From an uncultured Clostridia bacterium (GTDB taxonomy: Bacteria > Bacillota > Clostridia > Oscillospirales > Acutalibacteraceae): a stretch of DNA of 64,000 nt. A model generated the notes under the pieces. That model was given only the letters and a program-made list of their open reading frames with translations, ran no database searches and was not told the origin of the DNA. Where the stretch lies: positions 62,001 to 126,000 of the forward strand of contig CALWVM010000004.1 in NCBI GenBank assembly GCA_944384985.1. The letters run 5' to 3'. Below are positions 50,805 through 60,361 of the stretch, in pieces (position 1 is the first letter of the stretch; each line of letters starts with the position of its first letter). Position numbers and translations under genes: made by a program.

Positions 50805-52442
50805 TTACTCCACGGAAACGAGAAAATAATAGACCGGCTGGCCGCCGTTCACAATGTTGATTTCTACATTCGGGAAGCGCGCCTGCAGCCGCTCTGTCAG
50901 CGCATTCGCCTGCGCTTCGTCGGCATCCGCCCCGTAGAACACGGTTACAAGCGAGCCATTGTGCTTTTTCACAAGCCGGCGCGTGACACGGTAGGCGGTG
51001 TCGAGCAGGTCGTCGCTCACGAGTGTGATCTTGCCGTCCTCCATGCCGAGCATCTGCCCTTTTTGGATGCGTTCACCGCGCATTTCGCTGTCGCGCGCGG
51101 CAAAGGTCACCTGCGCGGTATGCACGCCGGCGGCGGCTTTCATCATTTGCAGATGGTTTTCTTCGGGGCTCAAACTTTCGTCAAAGCTGAGCATGGCGGT
51201 GATGCCCTGCGGCACGGTGCGCGTGGCGAGCACGCTGACGCTGCGGTCGGCAAGGTGGACGGTCTGTTCCGCCGCCATGATGATGTTTTTGTTGTTCGGC
51301 AGCACAAACACATGCCGCGCGGGGGTCGCTTCGATAGCGTTCAAAATATCATCCGTGCTCGGGTTCATGGTCTGCCCGCCGGAGACGACCTGATCCGCCC
51401 CGAGCTCATAAAAGAGCTGTTCAAGCCCTTCGCCCGCCGCCACGGCGACAAAGCCGTATTCTTTTTCGGGTTCAACGCGCGCGGGCGCTTTGGGCCGGGG
51501 TTCGGCTTCGTTTGGGAGTCCCGGCGTTTCCGTCTGTGCGCTTTCGGCATCGGGACTGTCAGCCCGATTTTCAACCGCAATATCGTGCAGGGCGCCGCAG
51601 CCGAGCGCCGCGCGCAGCACGCCGTCAGGTTCGTTTGTGCACACGCGCACAAGGATTTGCTGTCCTTCCTGCCGGACTTCGGCATCTTCGCCGACATTTT
51701 CGAGAAACGCGCGCAGTTTTTCCACGCGCTTTTCGGTATTCTGCTTTGTTTCAATGCGCATCGCGCAGCGATACAGATATTTCGTCTTCGGCGCAGCCTG
51801 TGCCGCCGCTTCGCCGCCTTCACCGCTTTGGATGACGACGCCGTCGGCAATCACGGAGCGCATCCCCTCCAGGATATACACAAGCCCCTGCCCGCCGGCA
51901 TCCACTACACCCGCTTCTTTGAGCACGGGCAGCAGTTCCGGTGTTTCGGCAAGCGCCGCCTTTGCCGCTTCGCAAAGAATCGCCATGACCTTTTTTTCGT
52001 CCGGCTCGCCCGCCTGCCGCGCCTGCGCCGCCGCTTGGCGCACGACGGTGAGGATGGTGCCCTCCGTGGGCTTCATCACCGCTTTATAGGCGGATTCCTG
52101 CCCCATGGTGAACGCCTCGGCGAGCTGCACGCCGTCGGCAGTCTCAAGCCCTTTAAAGCCTTTGGACACCCCGCGGAAAATCAACGAAAGGATGACGCCC
52201 GAATTGCCGCGCGCCCCGCGCAGGAGCGCACCCGCCGCCCGTTTGGCGACTTCGCCGATCGGCGCTCGGTCATCGCAGACCTGCAATTCACGCACCGCCG
52301 CGCCGCAGGTCTGCGCCATATTCGTACCGGTATCGCCGTCGGGGACGGGGAACACGTTGAGCGCATCCACCTGTGTGCGGTGGTTTTGGAGATTGTTCGC
52401 GCCCGAAATCAGGGCGTTTTTCAGCATAAGTCCCGTAATCAC
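50805..52442 (-). CDS. fakA: DAK2/DegV-type fatty acid kinase FakA (YloV)
   Basis: The 545-residue protein begins with a DAK2 (DhaL-like) nucleotide-binding domain: NVFPVPDGDTGTNM for ATP/Mg binding and GALLRGARGNSGVILS. It continues with the middle domain and a C-terminal DegV-related region (FVLPNNKNIIMAAEQ). FakA works with FakB to phosphorylate exogenous fatty acids. FakB is not in this window. The start is a GTG at 52442 with GGGAG 7 bp upstream. It is preceded by yloU and followed by recG. Confidence 0.92.
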   Translation of the reverse strand: MITGLMLKNALISGANNLQNHRTQVDALNVFPVPDGDTGTNMAQTCGAAVRELQVCDDRAPIGEVAKRAAGALLRGARGNSGVILSLIFRGVSKGFKGLETADGVQLAEAFTMGQESAYKAVMKPTEGTILTVVRQAAAQARQAGEPDEKKVMAILCEAAKAALAETPELLPVLKEAGVVDAGGQGLVYILEGMRSVIADGVVIQSGEGGEAAAQAAPKTKYLYRCAMRIETKQNTEKRVEKLRAFLENVGEDAEVRQEGQQILVRVCTNEPDGVLRAALGCGALHDIAVENRADSPDAESAQTETPGLPNEAEPRPKAPARVEPEKEYGFVAVAAGEGLEQLFYELGADQVVSGGQTMNPSTDDILNAIEATPARHVFVLPNNKNIIMAAEQTVHLADRSVSVLATRTVPQGITAMLSFDESLSPEENHLQMMKAAAGVHTAQVTFAARDSEMRGERIQKGQMLGMEDGKITLVSDDLLDTAYRVTRRLVKKHNGSLVTVFYGADADEAQANALTERLQARFPNVEINIVNGGQPVYYFLVSVE

Positions 52443-52455
52443 TGTAACACTCCCA

Positions 52456-52809
52456 TTAAGCCGTCATGCCGTCTACATAGACGTTGACCTTTTGGACGGC
52501 AAGGCTTGTCGCCTGCTCGACCGTGTAGCGCACCTTGTTGGTGATGCTGTCCGCGATCGCGGCGATGTTGACGCCGTAGGTCACAAGGATATGCAGGCTG
52601 ATCGTCAGCTCGCTGCCGTTCGAATCGACGCGCACGCCCTGGTCGAGGTATTTGCGCCGTCTGAAAAAGAACGCGCGCAAGCCCTGCGAAGCGCCGCTGT
52701 TTGCCATGCCCGCCACGCCGAAGCAGGAGGTCACAGTGTGCCCGATGAGATCGGAAAAGTAGTTGTCGTGGATCTCAATGGTGCCGAGATGATTTTCAAT
52801 GCGGATCAT
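52456..52809 (-). CDS. yloU: Asp23/Gls24-family envelope stress protein (YloU)
   Basis: The 117-residue protein matches the Asp23/Gls24 family: GTIEIHDNYFSDLIGHTVTSCFGVAGMA, VDSNGSELTISLHILVTYGVNI, and VKYTVEQ-like text reading VRYTVEQATSLAVQKVNVYVDGM. Family members are membrane-associated or cytoplasmic and linked to envelope stress. The ATG at 52809 has AAAGGAG 9 bp upstream. It precedes yloV as in many Bacillota. Confidence 0.9.
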   Translation of the reverse strand: MIRIENHLGTIEIHDNYFSDLIGHTVTSCFGVAGMANSGASQGLRAFFFRRRKYLDQGVRVDSNGSELTISLHILVTYGVNIAAIADSITNKVRYTVEQATSLAVQKVNVYVDGMTA

Positions 52810-52828
52810 ATGCCCACACTCCTTTATC

Positions 52829-55501
52829 TCAAGAGAATGCCGCCGCGACGGTGATCCCCGCAAAATCCGGGGCGTAAATATCCGCGCGGCTCATGGTCGC
52901 GCCGCTCGAAATGGTAACGCTCTCGCCCTCGCCCCACCAGACATAGCTGCCGTCGTTGATGAGTTTCAGCTCATTATACCCCGAGGTGCAGTAAAGCGTC
53001 AATGTCTTTTCGCTGTAATAATTCCAGCTTTGCGTGTTGCGGAAATACGCCTTGCCGAGGTCTTCGCCGTTGAGAATGATGCTGGCGTACCGGTCGATCT
53101 GCTGCGGGTTATAGGCATGGCTGCCAAAGCACTGGTCGTTGGCGTAGGAAAGAGTGATGCGGTACCACCCCGCTTTTGCGACATTGAAGCCAAACGTGAC
53201 GCCGTCCGTGCCGTTGCCCGCGATCATCCCGATGTTCCAGCCTGTGGGCGACAGCGCGTTTTCGACCAAAACCGCGTTCCCCGAGAGTGTGACCGTCTGG
53301 GCGTTGGCGGGAATTTCGGTCAGAGGTTTTTCCGTGTTCCTTTGCAGAGTGATCTCCGTCGGCGGGCTCGCCGTATCAAACGCGATGTAGTTGACGCCCT
53401 TGCGCAGATACACACTCGCGCTCGCGTCCAGCGCCATCTCACCGACGTTCGTACCATCGAGATATACCTGCGCCGCGCCCGCGCCGTTCGTCGACAGATT
53501 GTAATAGCCGCCCTCGGACGTGACGAGCATGAATTTCCGGAAGCCCTCCTCGGTCTCATTGCGTTCGGCAGAAAGCGTGATCGCCCTTGTTTCATAGTCT
53601 TCCACGCTCTTGGCGCCGGTATCCACCGCCGTCAGCTGCATAAAGTCAAAACCGATGTCATAAAGCCCGATTTTGGTGCCGTCATAGGTCGTGACCGTGG
53701 TCTTTATGGTGTAGGAGCCTGCGGGGATGTATTTATACGCGGTCGCCATGTCCATATACGCGACGGTATAGGTGTTTTCGAGCATGATCTCCGTGTAGTC
53801 GTCCGCGTTGTTCCACTGGATCGTCATTTTGACGGGTGCACGGTCGCCGTTTGCCGCCAGATGCTGGTTGCTGTATACAAAGTCACATTTATAAACGCCC
53901 GACACGGGAATCGTAACGTTGTAGGTCACGTCCACCGAATCAAAGGTCGCGTTTTCATTCACGATCCCGCCGAGGATCCTTGTGCCGCTCGTGCAGTAGC
54001 TGCCGTTCGATTTGGCGTAGCTCGTGTAGCTGCTGTCCCACTTGTCGCCGCTGCCTAAGGAAGAGGTCGGCATCTCGATGAGGTTCGTGCCGGAGGTCAC
54101 CTCCACACGGATAGGATCAACCGGGTTTTCATAGGTTGCGCCGCCTGTGGCGGGGGTGAGTGTAATTTTGTATGCGCCGGAGGTCGTGATCCCGTCCTGC
54201 CAGGCGACTGTGCCGTCCGTTACGGGCATGTCGCCGTCGAAAAGCAGCACCGGTTCGAGCATTTCGCCCGTCAAGCCTACAAAATCCACCGATTCCACAC
54301 GCATATGCACCTGCGAAACGCCGCCGAACACCGCGTTGAGGTTATTGACCGCGACACGTGTTTCGTTGCCGTCGCTGCCCGCGCCCGCATAGATCACGTC
54401 GAGCGCTTTGTCCGCATTATCCCATGACGCGATGCCGCGCAGCGTGCCGTCGTTTGACGACGTGACCGAAAGCTCGTCGCCGAGCATTTCGGCATACCAT
54501 TTGTAGACCCACCAGTCGGCGTTCGGGGAGTTGTAATCGCCCGTCAGGTCGTTCATATTGTTCGCCGTGCGCCAATAGGCGCGGCAGCCTGCGGTGTCGG
54601 TCGCCTCAAAGACGCTGATCCATTTCAGCGAGTTCGACGGCATGGCGTTGCTGCTCTTCGCGCCGTACTCCGTGATACAGATCTCAATGGGGTCGATCCC
54701 TAAAGACTGCTCCAGCGCACGGTACTGCGCATAGTGCCCCGTGAAGCTGGAAAGCCCCGTATCGATCTCGTTCAGCTCATGCCACGAAACGACATCGGGC
54801 AGACAGTTGTTGTCGCGGCAGAAGGTCAAAAAGGTCTGCATCTGGTCCGCGTTGTTTTCGGTATAGCTCTGGAAGTTCGGGCCGCCGACCTTCGCCTCGG
54901 GGTTGACGGATTTGATGATGTCGTAGCAGGTCTTGAACGCTTCGTTATACTCCGCAGAAAAGCCGCTGTTCGAGAACCAGTCCGTTTTCACACCGCCGCC
55001 GTCCGGTTCGTTGAAGGGGTAATACACGATGCGGCTGCGGTATTCTTCGTCCACGGCGGAATTTATGTCGGAGACGATCTCGCGCAGCATCTCGTAGTAA
55101 GCGGGAAGCCCGCCCGCCGGGGGCTGATAGTACCAGGTATCGATCTTATCCTGACAATATACCTGCAGGTATTCGCCGCCCGCGTTGAAAAATGTTTCAT
55201 ACACCTGCGTGACGTCGCCCATTGGGTGCTGCAAACCCGCCTTCGGCTTTGCGACCGCCGTATAGACGCCGATGGCAGACAACGTATTTTCGCTGGGCAC
55301 GTCGGGCTCGGCAAAGCCGTACAAAAAGCCCGTCGCCTTGTGCGTCATCTGCCCCGTAACGTTCCCTGCGTCTACGGTCAGCATCGCTGCCGCGCCGCCG
55401 CCGAACAGCCCGTTGTCAGGCTGGCCCGTGCCGACGCCGATCCCTAAAATCGACAGCAGCGCCGAAACCACGATCGCGATCATGCGAAATACCGTGTTCA
55501 T
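52829..55501 (-). CDS. Large exported glycoside hydrolase (clan GH-A, GH39-like) with C-terminal beta modules
   Basis: The 890-residue protein has a hydrophobic N-terminal export segment (FRMIAIVVSALLSILGIGVG). The catalytic barrel fits clan GH-A, with the acid/base Glu165 in YYPFNEPDGG and the nucleophile candidate Glu278 in ICITEYGA. The Asn-Glu-Pro motif is typical of GH39 and relatives (xylosidases, iduronidases). After about residue 430 come two beta-sandwich-like blocks (VTYNVTIPVSGVYKCDFVYSN and FNVAKAGWYRITLSYAND), carbohydrate-binding-module-like. The substrate is unknown. It lies between the solute-binding protein gene and yloU with only 19 bp to yloU. Confidence 0.8.
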   Translation of the reverse strand: MNTVFRMIAIVVSALLSILGIGVGTGQPDNGLFGGGAAAMLTVDAGNVTGQMTHKATGFLYGFAEPDVPSENTLSAIGVYTAVAKPKAGLQHPMGDVTQVYETFFNAGGEYLQVYCQDKIDTWYYQPPAGGLPAYYEMLREIVSDINSAVDEEYRSRIVYYPFNEPDGGGVKTDWFSNSGFSAEYNEAFKTCYDIIKSVNPEAKVGGPNFQSYTENNADQMQTFLTFCRDNNCLPDVVSWHELNEIDTGLSSFTGHYAQYRALEQSLGIDPIEICITEYGAKSSNAMPSNSLKWISVFEATDTAGCRAYWRTANNMNDLTGDYNSPNADWWVYKWYAEMLGDELSVTSSNDGTLRGIASWDNADKALDVIYAGAGSDGNETRVAVNNLNAVFGGVSQVHMRVESVDFVGLTGEMLEPVLLFDGDMPVTDGTVAWQDGITTSGAYKITLTPATGGATYENPVDPIRVEVTSGTNLIEMPTSSLGSGDKWDSSYTSYAKSNGSYCTSGTRILGGIVNENATFDSVDVTYNVTIPVSGVYKCDFVYSNQHLAANGDRAPVKMTIQWNNADDYTEIMLENTYTVAYMDMATAYKYIPAGSYTIKTTVTTYDGTKIGLYDIGFDFMQLTAVDTGAKSVEDYETRAITLSAERNETEEGFRKFMLVTSEGGYYNLSTNGAGAAQVYLDGTNVGEMALDASASVYLRKGVNYIAFDTASPPTEITLQRNTEKPLTEIPANAQTVTLSGNAVLVENALSPTGWNIGMIAGNGTDGVTFGFNVAKAGWYRITLSYANDQCFGSHAYNPQQIDRYASIILNGEDLGKAYFRNTQSWNYYSEKTLTLYCTSGYNELKLINDGSYVWWGEGESVTISSGATMSRADIYAPDFAGITVAAAFS

Positions 55502-55546
55502 CGTTTACATCCGCCTTTCTGCGTGAAGGTGCCGGGAGTACTCCCG

Positions 55547-57058
55547 TTATCCGTTGGCTTTCCAGAGGGTAATGTCCCCATACATATCATACGCCGCCGT
55601 TGAAAAATCCGGCGCGATCTGCGCACTGTACGCCGCAAGCCCCGACCGGTAGCACAGCGGGATAAACGGCATATCGTCGAGGAAGGCCTCGCAGAACGCA
55701 GCGGCGTCCGTTTCGCCCGCGCAAAACGCCGTATAGGCGCTGCAAACGGGCAGCGTTTTATCGATCCCCGCCGCTGCCGCGCCGCCTTCCGCAAAGAAGG
55801 GCGACAGGCTTAAATCCTCGCCGAGCTTTACTTCCCCGAGGTACAGCGTAAACTGCCCGGCGGCGATGCGGTTGAGATAATCCGCGGACGGCACGCTTTC
55901 GACCGTAACGGAAAAGCCCGCCGCATTCAGGGATTCCGCGATCGCGTATGCCGCCGTGACGCGGAACGTATTTTCGGCGTTGACGAGCAGCGTCATTTCA
56001 AGCGTATTCGTGCCGTTGGTCAAAAGGCCGTCCGCATTATAGCGGTTATAGCCGAGGCGCGAAAGGATGTCCGCCGCCGTATCCGGATCCGCCGCGGTCT
56101 TGCCTGCCGAAAGGTTCTGCGCCGCACAGAACGCGGGGTGGAACGGGAGCGCAGCACCTTCGGCGCAGCCCCGGTATGCGGAAGCGGCAAGGTTTGCCTG
56201 GTCCACCGCATAATAGATCGCCGTGCGCACCGCCGAAGACTGCAAAACGCCCGTCCCGCTTACGCCGAGATACACCAGGTTGTTCATCGTGACGAACGTG
56301 GTCCGGGCGGAGGGCCGCGAATACGTACCGTCGTCAAAATCGTCGAACAAGTAGCTTATATTGCCGATCTCCAAGGCGTTTACCAGATGCGCCGTATCTT
56401 TGACTGCAAAAAGCGTGACGCTTTGCGCCGCGCAGGTCTTTTGCGACGAGGGGTTGTCCGAAAGCGTCCCATCTGCGGAAAGCGTGAACACGCCCGTGCC
56501 CGTCGGCACACTTTCGGCGTCGTCCGCCGTACCGCTGCGCACAATGGGGAAGGTCAGCAGGTTCGCGGCATATACGTTGGGTGCCGCAAGCGTAAATACC
56601 ACCTGCGCGCCCGAACGGCGCGCGGCAGTCACGCTGCTCAGCCGCGAAGCGTACCAGCCGCTTTCCTTTGCTCGCTCAAAGGAATAGACCACATCCGCCG
56701 CCGAAACCGCCGCCCCGTCCGAAAAGTGCGCGTCGGCAAGCGTGACGGTCAGCGTCGTGCCGCTGTTTTCCGCACTCGCCGCGAGAACGGCGTGCGGTGT
56801 GTAGTCCGAGCCGACGCGGTACAGCGGCTCGCAGAAAAGCGATGCGAGCGCGCGGTTGAGCGCGGAGGCTGCAAAATACGGGTTCAACGAATCGTTGGGA
56901 TAATACGGAAGTGTCAGGGAAAACGCGGTCTGCCCGCTCTCCTCCCCGCCTGCCGGTTCATCCGCGGGCGTTTCCTGCCCGGCGTCGCCCGCACACGCGC
57001 TGAAAAGCAGGAGCGCGGCGAGCAGCGCACACAAAATTTTTATCGTTTTGCGCCGCAT
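55547..57058 (-). CDS. Extracellular solute-binding lipoprotein, family 5
   Basis: The 503-residue protein has a lipoprotein signal ending in LFSACAG, a short Glu/Gly-rich linker, then a family 5 (OppA/DppA-type) binding fold. Recognisable parts are LSVTLADAHFSDGAAVSAADVVYSFERAK-like text (reading LTVTLADAHFSDG and ADVVYSFERAK), then VPTGTGVFTL and RTAIYYAVDQANLA. It would bind an oligopeptide, nickel or oligosaccharide outside the cell. No permease or ATPase genes adjoin it, so it is an orphan binding protein here. Its start overlaps the end of ymdB by 19 bp. Confidence 0.88.
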   Translation of the reverse strand: MRRKTIKILCALLAALLLFSACAGDAGQETPADEPAGGEESGQTAFSLTLPYYPNDSLNPYFAASALNRALASLFCEPLYRVGSDYTPHAVLAASAENSGTTLTVTLADAHFSDGAAVSAADVVYSFERAKESGWYASRLSSVTAARRSGAQVVFTLAAPNVYAANLLTFPIVRSGTADDAESVPTGTGVFTLSADGTLSDNPSSQKTCAAQSVTLFAVKDTAHLVNALEIGNISYLFDDFDDGTYSRPSARTTFVTMNNLVYLGVSGTGVLQSSAVRTAIYYAVDQANLAASAYRGCAEGAALPFHPAFCAAQNLSAGKTAADPDTAADILSRLGYNRYNADGLLTNGTNTLEMTLLVNAENTFRVTAAYAIAESLNAAGFSVTVESVPSADYLNRIAAGQFTLYLGEVKLGEDLSLSPFFAEGGAAAAGIDKTLPVCSAYTAFCAGETDAAAFCEAFLDDMPFIPLCYRSGLAAYSAQIAPDFSTAAYDMYGDITLWKANG

Positions 57059-57870
57059 GGCGTTCCTCCTTGTGTGTTCTCGTCGCAAAGGGATATGCGC
57101 TGCACAGAAAGCGCTTTCCCGGTGGTTTTGTCAATCTCCGCAAGCAGCCCCTGCACAAGGCAGGCGCCCTCGGGATTTTGAAAGCGCACGGGCATATGCG
57201 TGCGCATTTTTTCGATAGCAAGCGCCGGCGTAACGCCGAGCACCGAGCGCGCGGGGCCGGTCATGCCGAGATCCGTGATATACGCCGTACCGTCCTCCAG
57301 GATCTGCTCGTCGGCGGTTTGGACATGCGTGTGCGTACCGACGAGTGCGGCAACTTTACCGTCGAGGTAAAAGCCCATGGCGCGTTTTTCGGCGGTCGCT
57401 TCCGCATGGAAGTCCACCACGGTAAAATGCACGTCGCCCGCAAGCTTTTTAAGCGCGCGATCTATGCAGTGAAACGGGTTTTCGAGCGGTTCGAGGAATA
57501 CCGTGCCCAGAAGGCTTATGACCCCGACGCGCACGCTGCCCTTGTCCACCACGCAGACGCCGTGCCCGGGGCAGCCTTCCCCGTAATTTTCAGGGCGCAG
57601 GCAGCAATCTGTCTCGTCGAGGAAATCATAGATCTCGCGGCGGCGGAAGGTGTGGTTGCCGCCCGTAATGCAGTCCGCGCCCGCCGAGAACAGCATATGC
57701 GCGGCGTCGGGCGTAAGCCCGTTGCCCTGCGCCGCATTCTCGCCGTTGACCACACAGACGTCCACGCCGTATTCTTTTTTCAACTGCGGCAACACGCGCG
57801 CAAGCGACCGGCAGCCGGCCGCGCCGACCACGTCGCCGATGCATAAGAGCTTACAGATCCTGCCGTCCAT
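57040..57870 (-). CDS. ymdB: YmdB-family metallophosphoesterase
   Basis: The 276-residue protein matches the YmdB family of cyclic-nucleotide phosphodiesterases known to affect gene expression and biofilms in Bacillus: CIGDVVGAAGCRSL, VNGENAAQGNGLT, ITGGNHTFRRREI, DFHAEATAEKRAM, VGTHTHVQTADEQIL and ITDLGMTGPARSVLG. All metal-binding positions look intact. It follows rny by 76 bp, the usual rny-ymdB pairing, with a hairpin in the gap. Confidence 0.94.
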   Translation of the reverse strand: MDGRICKLLCIGDVVGAAGCRSLARVLPQLKKEYGVDVCVVNGENAAQGNGLTPDAAHMLFSAGADCITGGNHTFRRREIYDFLDETDCCLRPENYGEGCPGHGVCVVDKGSVRVGVISLLGTVFLEPLENPFHCIDRALKKLAGDVHFTVVDFHAEATAEKRAMGFYLDGKVAALVGTHTHVQTADEQILEDGTAYITDLGMTGPARSVLGVTPALAIEKMRTHMPVRFQNPEGACLVQGLLAEIDKTTGKALSVQRISLCDENTQGGTPCGAKR

Positions 57871-57907
57871 CCGATATCCTTTCCACTTCTTGCCGGAAAA
57901 GAGCGCG

Positions 57908-57935
57908 CGCCCTGACTCTTGGCAGAATCAGGGCG
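57908..57935 (-). other. Hairpin between rny and ymdB
   Basis: GCCCTGA with TCAGGGC around a 12-base loop, followed by GCGCGCTCTTTTCC on the minus strand. It may give partial termination or processing. Confidence 0.5.
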
Positions 57936-57946
57936 GCGAAAACAAC

Positions 57947-59515
57947 TTATTTTGCGTAGTCGATTGCCCGGTTTTCGCGGATGATGTTCACCTTGATCTG
58001 CCCGGGGTATTCGAGTTCTTCCTCGATTTTTTTGACGACGTTGCGTGCAACAATGGTCATCTGGTCGTCGGAGATCACATCGGGTTTGACCATAATGCGG
58101 ATCTCCCTGCCCGCCTGAATGGCATAGGATTTTTCTACGCCCTCAAAGGAAGTTGCGATCTCCTCCAGCTTTTCGAGGCGCTTGATGTAATTCTGGACGT
58201 TTTCACGCCGTGCGCCGGGGCGCGCCGCGGAAATGGCGTCCGCCGCCTGCACAAGGCACGCGACGATGGTCTTCGCTTCAATATCGCCGTGGTGCGCAGC
58301 GATGGCGTGCACCACCTGGTCGTTTTCACGGTACTTTTTGGCGTATTCCACGCCGAGGTCAATGTGTGAGCCTTCGAACTCACGGTCAAGCGCCTTGCCG
58401 ATGTCATGCAGCAGGCCCGCGCGCTTCGCCGTTTTGGCATCCGCGCCGATCTCTGCCGCCATCAGCCCCGCAAGGTGCGAGACCTCCAGAGAATGACTCA
58501 GCACGTTCTGGCCGTAGCTGGTGCGGTATTTGAGCCTGCCTAAGAGCTTGACAAGCTCCGGGTGTACGCTGCCCACGCCCGCGTCGATCACAGCGCGTTC
58601 GCCGGTTTGGCGGATGGTCTGCTCGATCTCGCGGCGGGATTTTTCGTACATCTCCTCAATGCGGGCGGGATGGATGCGGCCGTCGGAAATGAGCTTTTCG
58701 AGCGTTAAGCGCGCGACCTCGCGGCGCACGGGCTCGAAGCAGGAAACGGTGATGGCTTCCGGCGTGTCGTCAATGATGAGGTCCACGCCCGTGATGGTTT
58801 CGAGCGTGCGGATGTTGCGGCCCTCGCGCCCGATGATCCTGCCTTTCATTTCATCGTTGGGCAGGTTGACAACAGACACCGTCGCCTCCGACGCCTGATC
58901 CGCCGCACAACGCTGAATGGCGGTCGAAATGATCTCTCGCGCGAGCTCATCCGACTCGTCCTTGGTGCGCTGCTCGAAATCCATGATCCGCACAGCCTTG
59001 TCGTGCGTGAGCTCTTCGTCGAGCTTGTCAAGGAGCATCGTTTTCGCCTGCTCTTTGGTGAGCGACGAGATCTTTTCCAGCATATCGAGCTGGCCTCGTT
59101 TGAGCTGCTCGACCTCGGCGAGCTTATTGTCCGCCTGGGTGAGCTTTTCGTTTAAGGTTTCTTCCTTTTTCTCCATCGCGTCGGCTTTTTTGTCGAGCGA
59201 TTCCTCTTTTTGAATAAGTCGTCTCTCCTGCCGCTGGACCTCGGCGCGGCGTTCGCGGGTTTCCTTTTCCGCTTCGGCTATGAGCCGGTGCGCCTCATCC
59301 TTGGCTTCGAGAATGGTTTCCTTACGTTTGTTTTCTGCGGTTTGCACGGCGGTGTTGACGATGCGCGCGGCTTCTTCCGTGGCGGAGCCGATAGCGGCTT
59401 CCGCAACTCTTTTGCGGTGAAGCCCGCCCAGCACAAAGCCGAGAATGCCGAACACAACCCCCGCACAGACGGCGGAAATCACAGCAATAATTACGGGATT
59501 CAAAAAGAATGACAC
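57947..59515 (-). CDS. rny: Ribonuclease Y
   Basis: The 522-residue membrane-anchored endoribonuclease starts mRNA decay in Bacillota. It has an N-terminal transmembrane helix (residues 8-31), a long coiled coil rich in Glu/Lys/Arg (to about 190), a KH domain with [31 protein letters not shown], and an HD domain with [31 protein letters not shown] and [16 protein letters not shown] lies upstream of the ATG. It heads the collinear run of minus-strand genes down to the EEP genes at 45.8 kb. Confidence 0.97.
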   Translation of the reverse strand: MSFFLNPVIIAVISAVCAGVVFGILGFVLGGLHRKRVAEAAIGSATEEAARIVNTAVQTAENKRKETILEAKDEAHRLIAEAEKETRERRAEVQRQERRLIQKEESLDKKADAMEKKEETLNEKLTQADNKLAEVEQLKRGQLDMLEKISSLTKEQAKTMLLDKLDEELTHDKAVRIMDFEQRTKDESDELAREIISTAIQRCAADQASEATVSVVNLPNDEMKGRIIGREGRNIRTLETITGVDLIIDDTPEAITVSCFEPVRREVARLTLEKLISDGRIHPARIEEMYEKSRREIEQTIRQTGERAVIDAGVGSVHPELVKLLGRLKYRTSYGQNVLSHSLEVSHLAGLMAAEIGADAKTAKRAGLLHDIGKALDREFEGSHIDLGVEYAKKYRENDQVVHAIAAHHGDIEAKTIVACLVQAADAISAARPGARRENVQNYIKRLEKLEEIATSFEGVEKSYAIQAGREIRIMVKPDVISDDQMTIVARNVVKKIEEELEYPGQIKVNIIRENRAIDYAK

Positions 59516-59851
59516 CTCCCTTTCGGTAAAATCGAATCAATTTCAAGAGAACAAATAGAAAGAATCAATGCGGATAATGCTTTATTGATCGCAGAATAAT
59601 GCATTATCTTGATTATTGTATATCTTTTCAAGGCAGATGTCAAGAAAAAGCGTACAAAGCGCACGGGCGGCAGCGGGTGCGTTTACGGCAATTTCCCCAA
59701 AATCCGACCGCACTTTTTCCCTCTCCCCTATGAAAATCCCCATTTGTGTTAAATCTTTGTAAACCCGATTGACCCACCCTGTGAAAAATGGTAAGGTGTA
59801 GTCGTAAAAAGCCGTTTTTCGCGGCGGGTCAAAGCAGAAGGAGCAAACGGA
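59516..59851. other. Divergent interval between rny and gtrA genes
   Basis: No gene is seen. On the plus strand TTGACC (59768-59773), 17-bp spacer and TAAGGT (59791-59796) form a reasonable promoter for the gtrA operon. The rest is AT-rich near rny. Confidence 0.5.
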
Positions 59852-60358
59852 ATGAAAGAAAAAGCCAAGGCGTTTGTGGAAAAGCACAAGGAGATTTGGA
59901 AGTTCATCAAGTTCACGTTCACCGGTGCAAGCACCTCGATTTTGGAGATGGCCGTGTATGCGCTGCTGCAATACGTTGTGTTCCGCTCGCTGCAGGGCGT
60001 GCCCGTCACGGACAGCCCCTTCCTTGAATTCCTCGGCATCGAATACAAAGGCTATTTGTATTCTTATCTCATTTCCGCGACCATCGGCTACGCCGCGGCG
60101 TTCATCATGAACCGCAAGCTGACCTTCAAGGCCGACGCAAACCCGCTTGTGTCCAGCATCCTGTATATCATCATGGTGGTCTGTACGATCCTGTTCAACA
60201 CCTGGTTCGGCGCGTTCCTCGGCACCTGGATCACCAACAACGGCTGGAACAACTTCTGGATCGACATGCTCACGAAGCTCGTTGTGATGACCGTGCCCAC
60301 GCTTTGGACATATCCTCTGAGCCGCTTCGTCATCCACCGCAAGAAGAAGGAGGCGTAA
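59852..60358 (+). CDS. GtrA-family membrane protein, copy 1
   Basis: The 168-residue protein has four hydrophobic helices and the GtrA pattern IWKFIKFTFTGASTSILEMAVYALL at the start, YSYLISATIGYAAAFIMNRKLTFKAD in the middle, and TKLVVMTVPTLWTYPLSRFVIH at the end. GtrA proteins are thought to move undecaprenyl-linked sugars or serve teichoic acid/O-antigen glycosylation. AAGGAG is seen ahead of the ATG. It is the first gene of a four-gene run with copy 2, a HAD phosphatase and an MBL-fold protein. Confidence 0.85.
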   Translation: MKEKAKAFVEKHKEIWKFIKFTFTGASTSILEMAVYALLQYVVFRSLQGVPVTDSPFLEFLGIEYKGYLYSYLISATIGYAAAFIMNRKLTFKADANPLVSSILYIIMVVCTILFNTWFGAFLGTWITNNGWNNFWIDMLTKLVVMTVPTLWTYPLSRFVIHRKKKEA

Positions 60359-60361
60359 GCT

